Shown here in pieces: positions 47,371 through 56,026 of a stretch of 64,000 bases of DNA. The position numbers were made by a program, and so were the translations under genes. Positions within the stretch are counted from its first letter, which is position 1, and each line of letters starts with the position of its first letter. Under the pieces are notes generated by a model. It saw only the letters and a list, made by a program, of their open reading frames with translations. It made no database searches and was not told where the DNA came from. The stretch spans positions 221,620 through 285,619 of the forward strand of contig NZ_JOIR01000004.1 of NCBI RefSeq assembly GCF_000720115.1, written 5' to 3'. Source of the DNA: Streptomyces sp. NRRL F-2580 (GTDB lineage: Bacteria; Actinomycetota; Actinomycetes; Streptomycetales; Streptomycetaceae).

Positions 47371-47886
47371 GTGACTCCGGTTCTGCGCACCGAACGCCTG
47401 CTCCTCGACCCGTACGTCCCCGAGGACGAGGAACGCTTCGTGGCCCTCTTCCAGGACACCCGGGTGTCCCGGTGGATGGGGGACGGCCCCGCCACGGAGG
47501 CCGAGGACCGGGCCCTCTTCGGGCGGGTCTTCACGAAGGTCTACGCCGAGGACCTCTTCGACGTCTGGGCCGTGCGGCGGGGCGGCGAGCTGATCGGGCA
47601 CGCCGAGATCAAACGGACCGACGAGGTCGACGGGTACGAGATCATCTACGCCCTGGCCCCCGCCGCCTGGGGATCGGGCCTCGGCACCGAGATCGCGGAG
47701 GCGATCGTCGCGTACGCCTTCGCCGGCCTCGGCCTGACCGAGGTGCACGCCACCGTGGCCGCCGCCAACACGGCCTCCCTGAGCCTGCTGAAGCGCATCG
47801 GTTTCACGCACGTCCGGGACCTGCGGGAGGACGACGGCTCCACCACCCACGTCCTGACCCGCCGGCGCACACCCGCGGACGGCTGA
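47371..47886 (+). CDS. GNAT-family N-acetyltransferase (RimJ/RimL-like)
   Basis: 171 aa. TERLLLDPYVPEDEERF opens the Acetyltransf_3 subfamily. The acetyl-CoA loop appears as PAAWGSGLGTEIAEA, then EVHATVAAANTASLSLLKRIGF. It acetylates an amino group of an unknown small molecule or protein N-terminus. The GTG start has no Shine-Dalgarno and a close -10 box. Confidence 0.9.
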   Translation: MTPVLRTERLLLDPYVPEDEERFVALFQDTRVSRWMGDGPATEAEDRALFGRVFTKVYAEDLFDVWAVRRGGELIGHAEIKRTDEVDGYEIIYALAPAAWGSGLGTEIAEAIVAYAFAGLGLTEVHATVAAANTASLSLLKRIGFTHVRDLREDDGSTTHVLTRRRTPADG

Positions 47887-47903
47887 TCCACGCCCGTACG
47901 CGG

Positions 47904-47940
47904 AAGCGCCCCACCCGGACGGACCGGGCGGGGCGCTTTT
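47904..47940. terminator. Bidirectional terminator GNAT / LAXTG protein
   Basis: AAGCGCCCC-ACCCGG ... CCGGGC-GGGGCGCTT followed by TT. Confidence 0.85.
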
Positions 47941-47955
47941 GCGTACAAGTGTGGA

Positions 47956-49230
47956 TCAGGCGGAGAGGCCGCGGCGGCGGCCGAGCCAGGCGGCGGCCGA
48001 GCCGAGCGCGACCAGGGCGGCGGCGAGGCCGGCGTACAGACCGGTGGAGGAGCCGGCGCCGGTGGTGGCGAGGGAGCCGGTGGCAGGGGTCGCCGTGGTC
48101 GCCGTGGTGGCCGTCGTGGTCGAGCCCGTGGTCGTCACGTTGCCGTTGCCGGTGGAGGTGGCGACGGCCGGCTGCACCGAGGGGGCGGTGGAGGGAGCGG
48201 TGGACGGGGTGGTGGAGGGGGTGTCGGTGGGCACCGTCTCCGCGAACGGGACGAGCGGGAACTGCACGGAGCCGGTCTTCAGCGGGTAGGAGTTGCCCTC
48301 CGCGTGACGGACCTCGGCCTCCATCGTGATCGTGGTCTTCTTCGTCAGCTTGGTGTGGTTGCCGAGGCTGACCCGCAGCGGCAGGGTGTGGACGCCGTCG
48401 GCGGCGCCGAAGCCCTTGGGGATCCGCGGCAGCTCGTAGCGGCTGTCCTCGGCCTTCAGGTCCTGCCAGCGGCCGTCGAACAGGGCCTGCACGCGGAAGT
48501 CCGCCTCCTGCTCGCCCGGGTGGGACAGGCTCAGGCTGGTCGCGAGGGCGGTGCCGAAGGTGCCCTCGCCGGTGGCCTGGTAGTTCAGGTCCAGGTACGC
48601 GCGCTGCTCCTGGCCGTCCTTGCCGGAGCTGACCTGCTTGAACCAGGTCTTCAGCTCGCCCGTCTTGATCTGCGGGTCGACCTTGAAGGTGTGCGAGTCC
48701 GCGCCACCGGGGGCCACGGAGTTGTTGTAGCTGGTGGCGTTGAGGCTGAAGTCCCCGTCGTTGGTGGGGTAGTTCGCGCCGAGGCCGATGGTGACCTTCC
48801 AGGTCATCTTGCCGTTGGCGGGGATGTCGAAGCCGCCCTTGTCACCGCCCGGCTCGCCGGCGGGGAAGAAGGTGCCCTGCCACCCGCCGTCCTGCTGGCC
48901 GATCGAGGAGTTGGTCGCCGGGGCGTCCACCGCCTCGACCTTGAAGACGACGTCGTCCTTCTTCAGGCGGCTCGGGCCGGTCGGGTCCACGAGCATCCAC
49001 GGGTTGTACGTGACGACCTTGCCGGTCGGGTTCTTCACCGTCAGGTCGAAGGACTCGGTGGCGCCCCCGCGGGTCAGCGGGCCGCTCGGGACGGGAGCGC
49101 CCATCTCCGTACGCAGCACGGCGTGGTCGTCGGTGGCGGGTGCGGCGGACGCGGCGGTGGCCGAGAACGGCAGCAGAGTGGTGACAACGCCGGCGACGAC
49201 TGCGATGGCGGCTGCGGTGCGAACGGACAT
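47956..49230 (-). CDS. Secreted cell-wall-anchored protein with LAXTG sortase signal
   Basis: 424 aa from the ATG at 49230 with GGGGAG 6 nt upstream. Signal peptide residues 1-30 (VVAGVVTTLLPFSATAASA). The globular part (30-310) contains beta-rich segments. A Ser/Thr/Pro stalk (315-375) precedes the sorting signal LATTG, a hydrophobic segment GLYAGLAAALVALGSAAAWLG and RRR. LAXTG is the class E sortase signal used by Streptomyces chaplins. No sortase gene is adjacent. The protein would be covalently linked to peptidoglycan; its ligand is unknown. Confidence 0.9.
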   Translation of the reverse strand: MSVRTAAAIAVVAGVVTTLLPFSATAASAAPATDDHAVLRTEMGAPVPSGPLTRGGATESFDLTVKNPTGKVVTYNPWMLVDPTGPSRLKKDDVVFKVEAVDAPATNSSIGQQDGGWQGTFFPAGEPGGDKGGFDIPANGKMTWKVTIGLGANYPTNDGDFSLNATSYNNSVAPGGADSHTFKVDPQIKTGELKTWFKQVSSGKDGQEQRAYLDLNYQATGEGTFGTALATSLSLSHPGEQEADFRVQALFDGRWQDLKAEDSRYELPRIPKGFGAADGVHTLPLRVSLGNHTKLTKKTTITMEAEVRHAEGNSYPLKTGSVQFPLVPFAETVPTDTPSTTPSTAPSTAPSVQPAVATSTGNGNVTTTGSTTTATTATTATPATGSLATTGAGSSTGLYAGLAAALVALGSAAAWLGRRRGLSA

Positions 49231-49532
49231 GGTGGACTCCCCCCGGGAATCACAGGGGCATCGGCGGAGTGCCGAGCCGGTTGGGTGTGGTGGGTGTCGC
49301 CCGCCGGTTCGTGTTCCCCCTGGCCTTGGCGACAGGTGAATCATCGCCCGCGCCCGATCCCGGAACGATCCCCGAAGTGTCACCGGCGTGCAACAGAGAT
49401 GATCTTGGGGCGCGAGGTGCCTGCCCGGGGTCGGTTTTAAGGCCTTGACCTGCGGTGATGTCGATCAGGGGGCGGGCCGGGCGTTAATTGGCGAAGGGCT
49501 CCCCCCGGATGGCGTAGAGTTGTGTTTACCGA
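49231..49532. other. Intergenic region LAXTG gene / tRNA-fMet
   Basis: 302 bp holding the divergent promoters of the surface-protein gene and the initiator tRNA. TAGAGT at 49515-49520 is a -10 candidate for the tRNA. No ORF is supported. Confidence 0.5.
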
Positions 49533-49608
<76 letters not shown>

Positions 49609-49612
49609 CAGT

Positions 49613-49650
49613 ACGAAGGCCCGGTTCCCCTTGGGGAGCCGGGCCTTCGT
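49613..49650 (+). terminator. Terminator of tRNA-fMet
   Basis: ACGAAGGCCCGGTTCCCC-TT-GGGGAGCCGGGCCTTCGT. Confidence 0.85.
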
Positions 49651-49805
49651 CGTTTCCCGGTCCCGGTCCCGGTTCCGCTCCTCACGGCTCGTCACCCGTC
49701 CGGCCGCCGCCGGGTCGCCACCGGCCGCGCCTGCCGCCAGCCTTGAGGTGCGAGGCGGCGGCGGGCCCGCATCCGTACGAGGGACCCGGGCGGCAGGAGA
49801 GCAGC

Positions 49806-50993
49806 GTGGCGGGGCTGGGCCGGCAGGGCAACGGTGGGCGCGCGGGCGGTCGCGGGAGCGGTGGCGGGAGCGGTCCGGCCCGGCAGGTGGTCCGGGTGCT
49901 GCCGGGTGCGCTGATCGCTCTAGGAACGGTCTTCAATCTGCTGACCCCGCCCAGCTTCACCGGATCCCCCTTCTTCTCGGCGGCCCCGCTCGTCGCCGCC
50001 CCGCTGTACACGTTCCGGGCCACGGTGCTGACCGGCCTGCTGGCCTCGCTCGCGGTGTTCCTGCTGCACCTCGACAACGGCACCGGCCGGAAGGTCGAGG
50101 CGCTGACCGAGCTGGTCACCGTGGTGACCGTGTCCGGGCTGGCGCTCCTGATCAACCGGGTGGTGCGGCGCAGCGGCGAGCGGCTCGCCTCCGCGCGCGG
50201 GATCGCCGAGGCCGCGCAACGGGCGGTGCTGCCGAAGCCCGCCGAACGCATCGGGGGGTTGCACGTCTGCGCCTGGTACGAGGCCGCGCAGGCCGACGCC
50301 TTCATCGGCGGGGACCTGTACGCCGTCCAGGACACCCCGTACGGAGTGCGGCTCGCGGTGGGTGACGTACGGGGCAAGGGGCTGGGGGCGGTGGAGGCCG
50401 TGGCGGTGGTCCTCGGGGCGTTCCGGGAGGCGGCGGAGACCGAGCCCACGCTGGAGGCGCTGGCGCAGCGGCTGGAGCGGGCCCTGGCCCGGGAGGGCAC
50501 CCGGCGCGACGGCCTGGACGCGGTCGAGGGGTTCACCACGTGCGTGCTCGGGGAGATCCCGCCGGGCGCGGGGGTGCTGCGGCTGCTCAACCGGGGGCAT
50601 CCGGAGCCCCTGCTGCTGCACGGGAACGGGGAGCTGGCGGTCCTCGCCCCGGCGGAGCCCGCCCTGCCGCTCGGCATGGGGGAGCTGGGCGGCCGGCCGG
50701 ACCGGACGGAGGAGTGGGCCTTCCCCGCGGGCACCACCCTGCTGCTCTACACGGACGGGCTGAGCGAGGCCCGGGACCGGGCGGGCGACTTCTACGATCC
50801 GGCGGCCCGGCTGCGCGGACGGATCTTCCCCGGGCCGCACGCCCTGCTCAGCGCGCTCAGCAGCGATGTGCGCCGGCACACGGGCGGCGGGGCCACGGAC
50901 GACATGGCGCTGCTCGCGGTGGGCCGGCCGGAGCCGCGGCATCCGGAGCGGCGTAGGACCGTGCCGGTGGTGCGTCGAGGCGACGCTGTGTAA
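49806..50993 (+). CDS. Membrane PP2C/SpoIIE-type (RsbU-like) serine phosphatase
   Basis: 395 aa from a GTG with AGGAG 6 nt upstream. A Gly/Arg-rich N-terminus precedes about four TM segments (residues 30-125). The phosphatase core has AQRAVLPKPAERIGG, metal Asp in FIGGDLYAV and VGDVRGKG, TDGLSEARD and TDDMALLAVG. It probably dephosphorylates an anti-sigma-factor antagonist in the SigB-like stress/development network; no partner kinase or STAS gene is adjacent. Confidence 0.92.
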   Translation: MAGLGRQGNGGRAGGRGSGGGSGPARQVVRVLPGALIALGTVFNLLTPPSFTGSPFFSAAPLVAAPLYTFRATVLTGLLASLAVFLLHLDNGTGRKVEALTELVTVVTVSGLALLINRVVRRSGERLASARGIAEAAQRAVLPKPAERIGGLHVCAWYEAAQADAFIGGDLYAVQDTPYGVRLAVGDVRGKGLGAVEAVAVVLGAFREAAETEPTLEALAQRLERALAREGTRRDGLDAVEGFTTCVLGEIPPGAGVLRLLNRGHPEPLLLHGNGELAVLAPAEPALPLGMGELGGRPDRTEEWAFPAGTTLLLYTDGLSEARDRAGDFYDPAARLRGRIFPGPHALLSALSSDVRRHTGGGATDDMALLAVGRPEPRHPERRRTVPVVRRGDAV

Positions 50994-51285
50994 CGCACTG
51001 TGTTCGAACTGACGCTCTCTGCAAGTTTATTGACAAGACGTCATGTTCCGGGTGTGGCCGAAGAGATGAGGGAGTTGCTTGATTTTTGCCCGGGTTGAGG
51101 GCTGTCTGTGGCGAAAAGGCCTGGCCGGAGCCAGCCATTGCGTGGCCGATTGGTGCGAACGATCAAGCGCAACAGCTTGGAATCACTCCCCTGCGTCTAT
51201 TACCTTTCGATAACGCAGCGCGGTCGTCCCAGCCGTCGCAAGAGACGGCGCCGTGCGCGTGCGCGTCAATGAGGAGTGTGCCCCG

Positions 51286-52323
51286 GTGGCCTCCAACTTG
51301 CCTGCCCCTGAAGGCACCGAGATCCAGGAGCCGCCCACCGCGGGTGCCTGGGGCGAGTGGAACCCCACCGAGGACTCGGTCCGTCCGGTCCGCGGCAAGC
51401 ACCGGATCGCCAAGCAGCGCGGGGGACTTGCGCGCAGTTCCACCGTGCTCGGCGTCGGCGTCATCGCGGCGGTCGGCGCCGGCGGTATCGCTCACGCGCA
51501 GGACCGGCCGCAGGTCGCGATATCCCTGCCGTCGATGCCCGACCTGCCTGATCTGCCCCATCTGATGTCCGGCGACGACTCGCGGCAGTCGGACGGTGGT
51601 TCCGGCTCGGCGGCCCAGGCGGCCGCGCGCACGGGGATCATCGCGCAGCAGAACGACACCGGCGCCGCCGACGCCGGCGAGGTGCTGCTCAACCGCATCC
51701 TCCAGCAGGCCGAGTCCCAGCAGAGCGCCGCCGAGGCCAAGGCCCGGGCGGACGCCGAGCGGGCCGCGCAGGAGACCGCCGCCCAGGAGGCCAAGGACAA
51801 GCTGGAGGCGGCCCGCCAGGCGGCCGAGGAGGCCAAGGCCCAGGCCGAGGCGAAGGCCGCGGAAGAGGCCGAGGCCGCGAGGAAGGCCGCCGAGGCCAAG
51901 GCCGAGCAGGAGCGCGCCAGATCGGCCGGCGGCTACTCCCTGCCGACCTCCGCCTACACCCTCACCTCGCACTACGGGGACTCCGGCTCCATGTGGTCCT
52001 CCGGCCACCACACCGGCCTGGACTTCGCCGCCCCGACCGGCACCCCGGCCAAGGCGGTGGCCGCCGGAAAGATCACCTCGGCCGGCTGGTCCGGCGCGTA
52101 CGGCTACCGGATCGTGCTGGAGCTCGAGGACGGCACGGAGGTCTGGTACTGCCACCTGTCCTCGATGTCCGTGACCTCGGGCGCGGTCGGCGCCGGCGAG
52201 ACCATCGGCCGCGTCGGCGCCACCGGCAACGTCACCGGACCCCATCTCCACCTGGAAGTACGCAAGGGCGGCTCGACGATCGACCCGCTGGCCTGGCTGG
52301 AGTCCAAGGGCCTGAACGTCTGA
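51286..52323 (+). CDS. M23 family peptidoglycan endopeptidase with coiled coil
   Basis: 345 aa from the GTG at 51286 with GAGGAG about 9 nt upstream. Transmembrane or late signal segment about residues 50-70. An Ala/Glu/Lys coiled coil spans about 130-215, then the LytM domain with HHTGLDFAAPTGTP (His, Asp ligands) and HLHLEVRKG (HxH). It cleaves peptide cross-links of the wall; the coiled coil suggests regulated activity as in EnvC-like proteins. The 286-bp leader (51000-51285) shows no riboswitch that I can recognise. Confidence 0.93.
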   Translation: MASNLPAPEGTEIQEPPTAGAWGEWNPTEDSVRPVRGKHRIAKQRGGLARSSTVLGVGVIAAVGAGGIAHAQDRPQVAISLPSMPDLPDLPHLMSGDDSRQSDGGSGSAAQAAARTGIIAQQNDTGAADAGEVLLNRILQQAESQQSAAEAKARADAERAAQETAAQEAKDKLEAARQAAEEAKAQAEAKAAEEAEAARKAAEAKAEQERARSAGGYSLPTSAYTLTSHYGDSGSMWSSGHHTGLDFAAPTGTPAKAVAAGKITSAGWSGAYGYRIVLELEDGTEVWYCHLSSMSVTSGAVGAGETIGRVGATGNVTGPHLHLEVRKGGSTIDPLAWLESKGLNV

Positions 52324-53599
52324 GCTCCGGCTCCGCCCGCCGCGGCACGGGTACGGCGGGCGGCGCGGCCGCGGGCGCGGAGACGGCCAGGGGGGCCCGC
52401 AAGGGGTCGAACGACGGCGGCAGCAGCTCCTCCATGACCGCGGCCCGGGCCAGCGCCGGGCCCGCCGTCGCACGGTGCTGCCAGAGCCGGTGCAGCAACT
52501 CCCTTTCCCGGCCGGCGAAGTCCGGCTCCCCCAGCGGGCCGCCGCGGCGCGCCCGGTTCCGCAGCAGGGCCAGGGCGGCCGCGTCCGCCTCGTACCGGGC
52601 GACCGCGCGTCCGGCGGCCCGGCCACCGGTGCGCCGGGCCAGGGCACGCGCCAGTGACCGGGCCGGCACCGAAGCCAGCGCCGGCACCTCGGCGGGGCCG
52701 ATCCAGCCGGCGGCCGCGTACACCGCCAGCTCCCCGGACACGACCCGCAGCCGGCCGCGCCGTATCCACACGGCCAGCCACACCAGCAGTCCGAAGGCCG
52801 GGACCATCACGAAGGCGTAGACCGTGTAGAAGCCGTGGTCCCCGAACCGTGAGGAGCCGTTCCACAGCGCGTGCATGCCCATGGCCGGCGCCAGGCCGAG
52901 CAGCGGCAGGCAGATCCGGCGGGAACGGCGCGCGCTGAGCGCGGCCGCGCCGAAACCGAGCCCGGTGAGCACCGTGAACAGCGGGTGCGCGAACGGCGAC
53001 AGCACTATCCGGACGAAGAAGGTCGCCGCCGTCACCGACTCCAGCACGCCGGAGCCCTCGGCGAGGTCCTCACCGTAGGCGTTGCCGAGGTAGAGGATGT
53101 TCTCGGTGAAGGCGAAGCCGGTGGCGGTGAATCCGGCCACGACGAAACCGTCGGCGGGGCCGGTGAAATGGCGCCTTCGGAACACGAACACCAGCAGCAG
53201 GGCCGCCGCCTTGGCGCTCTCCTCCACCACCGGGGCGACGGCCACCGAGCCCAGGTGATCGGCGTCGGAGGGGTCGGCGGTGGCCGCGGCTATCCACTCG
53301 GTGGCGAAGTTGTTGGCCAGTATCGCGATCAGCGCCGCGGCGCAGGCGCCCCAGCCGAAACAGAACAGCAGCTGCGGCCAGGGCGCGGGCGCGGCCCGGC
53401 CGAGCCACCGGAAGGCCGCCATGAGCGGCGCCACCGGCAGCACGGCCAGACCGAGACCGACGAGGAAGCCCGGGGTGCCGGTCTGCTCCCGCACGAGTTC
53501 GAGGATCGAGATGCCGGTGACGGCGAGCAGGGCGAGGAGCACGCACGTGCGGACCGTGCCCGACGGACGTGCGAGCACAGCGAGGAGCGCTCGGAACAC
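52232..53599 (-). CDS. PrsW-family intramembrane metalloprotease
   Basis: 455 aa with 8-9 hydrophobic segments. PrsW signatures: PVVEESAKA (EExxK), FAFTENILYLG, AHPLFTVLTG and GMHALWNG supply the Glu/His zinc ligands. In Bacillus PrsW cleaves an anti-sigma factor. The C-terminal 190 residues are a basic, cytoplasmic extension. The 3' end overlaps the convergent M23 gene by 92 bp. The GTG start lies 6 nt after a TAGGGT -10 box, so it is likely leaderless. Confidence 0.92.
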   Translation of the reverse strand: MFRALLAVLARPSGTVRTCVLLALLAVTGISILELVREQTGTPGFLVGLGLAVLPVAPLMAAFRWLGRAAPAPWPQLLFCFGWGACAAALIAILANNFATEWIAAATADPSDADHLGSVAVAPVVEESAKAAALLLVFVFRRRHFTGPADGFVVAGFTATGFAFTENILYLGNAYGEDLAEGSGVLESVTAATFFVRIVLSPFAHPLFTVLTGLGFGAAALSARRSRRICLPLLGLAPAMGMHALWNGSSRFGDHGFYTVYAFVMVPAFGLLVWLAVWIRRGRLRVVSGELAVYAAAGWIGPAEVPALASVPARSLARALARRTGGRAAGRAVARYEADAAALALLRNRARRGGPLGEPDFAGRERELLHRLWQHRATAGPALARAAVMEELLPPSFDPLRAPLAVSAPAAAPPAVPVPRRAEPELRRSGPWTPARPAGRSSSRPCVLPGGDGVR

Positions 53600-53605
53600 A
53601 CCATG

Positions 53606-53611
53606 ACCCTA
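53606..53611 (-). promoter_or_regulatory. Leaderless -10 box of the PrsW gene
   Basis: TAGGGT (minus strand) ends 6 nt before the GTG at 53599. Confidence 0.5.
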
Positions 53612-53642
53612 GCGATCCGGTCTGACACGCGCCGTGACGTTG

Positions 53643-54455
53643 TCAGTTCTCCGTGCGACGGAAGAGCAAGTCGTGTACGACGTGGCCCTTGTCGAGGCCC
53701 TGGCCCTCGAAGCGGGTGAGCGGCCGGAACGCGGGGCGCGGCGCGTAGCCGCCGTCGGCCTGCGTGTTCTCGAAGTCCGGGTGCGCGGTGAGGACTTCGA
53801 GCATCTGCTCGGCGTACGGCTCCCAGTCGGTCGCGCAGTGCAGCACGGCCCCGGGGGCCAGGCGGGTGGCGGCCAACGTGAGGAACTCGGGCTGGATCAG
53901 CCGGCGCTTGTGGTGGCGGGCCTTGGGCCAGGGGTCCGGGAAGTACACGCGGATCCCGGCGAGGCAGTCGGCCGGCAGCATCTCGCGGAGAAGGATGATC
54001 GCGTCGCCGTTGGCCACGCGGACGTTGGTCATCCCGCCGCGCTCGGCGAGCGCGAGCAGGTTGCCCTGCCCGGGGGTGTGCACGTCGGCGGCGAGGATCC
54101 CGGTGCCGGGGTCTTCGGCGGCCATCTGCGCGGTGGCCTCGCCCATGCCGAAGCCGATCTCCAGGACGACGGGGAGGCCGTCGAACATCGCCTTCAGGTC
54201 GATGACCTCGCGGCCGTCGATGTCCAGGCCCCAGGTGCCCCACAAGCGCTTCAGGGCCTCGCCCTGACCGGTGGTGACCCGGCTGCGCCGGGGCTGGAAG
54301 CTCCGGATCCGCCGCTCGTGGTGCGAGCCGGCCGGATCCGGCGAGGGCCCGTCGGGGAAGCGGGGCTCGGTCCGCCACTTGGGCGGCACGTACGAACTCG
54401 CCTCCGGCGCGGCGTCCGGGAGGCTGGGCGGCTGGGGGTTCAGGGACTCAGACAC
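53643..54455 (-). CDS. trmB: tRNA (guanine-N7-)-methyltransferase
   Basis: 270 aa. SAM-binding LEIGFGMGEATAQMA, the catalytic region RVYFPDPWPKARHHKRRL and C-terminal PLTRFEGQGLDKGHVVHDL are TrmB signatures. It makes m7G46 in tRNA. The N-terminal 45 residues are a Pro/Ser-rich extension. Confidence 0.97.
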   Translation of the reverse strand: MSESLNPQPPSLPDAAPEASSYVPPKWRTEPRFPDGPSPDPAGSHHERRIRSFQPRRSRVTTGQGEALKRLWGTWGLDIDGREVIDLKAMFDGLPVVLEIGFGMGEATAQMAAEDPGTGILAADVHTPGQGNLLALAERGGMTNVRVANGDAIILLREMLPADCLAGIRVYFPDPWPKARHHKRRLIQPEFLTLAATRLAPGAVLHCATDWEPYAEQMLEVLTAHPDFENTQADGGYAPRPAFRPLTRFEGQGLDKGHVVHDLLFRRTEN

Positions 54456-54488
54456 AATGCCGTGATTCTACGACGGGGGGTCGGTACG

Positions 54489-54660
54489 CCGCCGCGCGTG
54501 CGGCGGCGCTGCCGGGGCTCCGCCCCGGACCCTCCCCCGGACTCCGTCCGGGCCCCGCCTCAAACGCCGGCGGGGCTGGATCTTCAGCCCGTCCGGCGTT
54601 TGAGGACCGGGCCCGGGCAGAGCCCGGTAGGGGTCCCTCCCGGACGGAGTCTGGGGGAGG
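54489..54660. repeat. Large palindromic (REP-like) intergenic repeat
   Basis: Nested hairpins: outer arms of 22 bp at 54531-54552 and 54639-54660 (one mismatch), inner arms CCTCAAACGCCGG / CCGGCGTTTGAGG (54558-54570 and 54593-54605), and two small hairpins at 54489-54528. The inner sequence resembles a palindrome that recurs widely between Streptomyces genes. It may also act as the lhgO terminator. Confidence 0.8.
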
Positions 54661-54733
54661 TGAAAGGGCGGGGCGTGGAGATGGCTCCGCGCAGTGGGAC
54701 GGTCGCGGCCGTCGGCCCGGGCTTCGAGGCCGC

Positions 54734-55942
54734 TCAGGTCGAGCCGAGGGTTCGAAGGGCTCGGGAGGCGATCTCGCGGCCGATCGGGAGCGAAGCGGTG
54801 GCCGCGGGCGAGGGGGCGTTCAGGACGTGGACCGTGCGCGGGGCGTCCCGGATCAGGAAGTCGTCCACCAGCGTCCCGTCCCGCAGGACGGCCTGCGCGC
54901 GGACCCCGGCCGCCGCGGGCCGCAGGTCCGCCGGGGTGACGGCCGGCAGCAGCCGCCGTACCGCCCGGGTGAAGGCCTGCTTCGACAGCGAGCGGTGGAT
55001 CTCGCCCGTCCCGTACCGCCAGTGCCGTGCGGCCATCCGCCAGGACCCCGGCCAGGCGAGCTCGTCCGCGAGGTCCCGGGGCCGCACCGTCGACCAGGCG
55101 TAGCCCTCGCGGGCCAGCGCCGGGACCGCGTTGGGTCCGACGTGGACCCCGCCGCCGATGCCCCGGGTGAGGTGGACCCCGAGGAAGGGGAACGCCGGGT
55201 CGGGTACCGGGTAGACCAGCCCGCGGACCAGTTCCGGGCGGGCCAGGTCGTAGTACTCGCCCCGGAAGGGGATGATCCGCATCCCCGGGTCGTCGCCGGC
55301 CAGGCGGGCGATCCGGTCGCACTGGAGCCCCGCGCAGTTCACCAGCACCCGCGCCCGGACCACCAGCCCGGAGGTGGTGCGGACCGCCACCGCCGACGCG
55401 CGGCGGGAGATCAGGTCCACCGCGCCGCCGTAGACGATCTCCGCGCCCGAGGACTCCGCCAGCTGGGCGCTCACCCGGCCGTAGTCCACGATCCCGGTGC
55501 TGCCGACGTGGATCGCGGCCAGGCCCCGGACCTCCGGCTCGTACTCGCTGATCTGCGCCGGGCCCAGCTCGCGCACCGGGATGCCGTTCTCCCGGCCGCG
55601 CTGGACCAGGGCGTGCAGCCGCGGCAGCTCCTCCCGCTCCGTGGCGACGATCAGCTTGCCCGTCACCTCGTGCGGAATCCCGTGCTCCGCGCAGAACTTG
55701 ACCATCTCGGCGGCGCCGCTCACCGCGAAGCGCGCCTTCAGGGACCCCGGGCGGTAGTAGATCCCGCTGTGGATCACACCGCTGTTGCGGCCGGTCTGGT
55801 GCCGGGCCGGGCCCGGTTCCTTCTCCAGGACGACCACCTTGGTCCCCGGAGCCAGGCTCGACAAGGCATGCGCCGTCGACAGGCCGACGATCCCGCCGCC
55901 GATCACCAGCACATCGCAGTCCACGCCCACGCCGCCGCCCAC
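54734..55942 (-). CDS. lhgO: L-2-hydroxyglutarate oxidase (FAD-dependent)
   Basis: 402 aa from the GTG at 55942, chosen for GGGAGGTG 6 nt upstream; an ATG at 55972 would add ten residues. FAD loop VLVIGGGIVGLSTA, then EKEPGPARHQTGRNSGVIHSG, an LhgO hallmark, and C-terminal GLQCDRIA and FRGEYYDL segments. It oxidises L-2-hydroxyglutarate to 2-oxoglutarate, removing a toxic by-product of dehydrogenase side reactions. Confidence 0.92.
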   Translation of the reverse strand: MGGGVGVDCDVLVIGGGIVGLSTAHALSSLAPGTKVVVLEKEPGPARHQTGRNSGVIHSGIYYRPGSLKARFAVSGAAEMVKFCAEHGIPHEVTGKLIVATEREELPRLHALVQRGRENGIPVRELGPAQISEYEPEVRGLAAIHVGSTGIVDYGRVSAQLAESSGAEIVYGGAVDLISRRASAVAVRTTSGLVVRARVLVNCAGLQCDRIARLAGDDPGMRIIPFRGEYYDLARPELVRGLVYPVPDPAFPFLGVHLTRGIGGGVHVGPNAVPALAREGYAWSTVRPRDLADELAWPGSWRMAARHWRYGTGEIHRSLSKQAFTRAVRRLLPAVTPADLRPAAAGVRAQAVLRDGTLVDDFLIRDAPRTVHVLNAPSPAATASLPIGREIASRALRTLGST

Positions 55943-56026
55943 GCTGACACCTCCCACCCCTGCATACTGCACCCCGGCACCGACAACGAGGCCACGCGGG
56001 TACCGGGCCCGCCTTCCGGTCAGGTC

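Noticed and set aside
51000..51285. Possible c-di-AMP (ydaO) riboswitch before the M23 peptidase
   Set aside because: Wall-hydrolase genes in actinobacteria often have one, but I could not find its conserved blocks here; a covariance-model search would be decisive.
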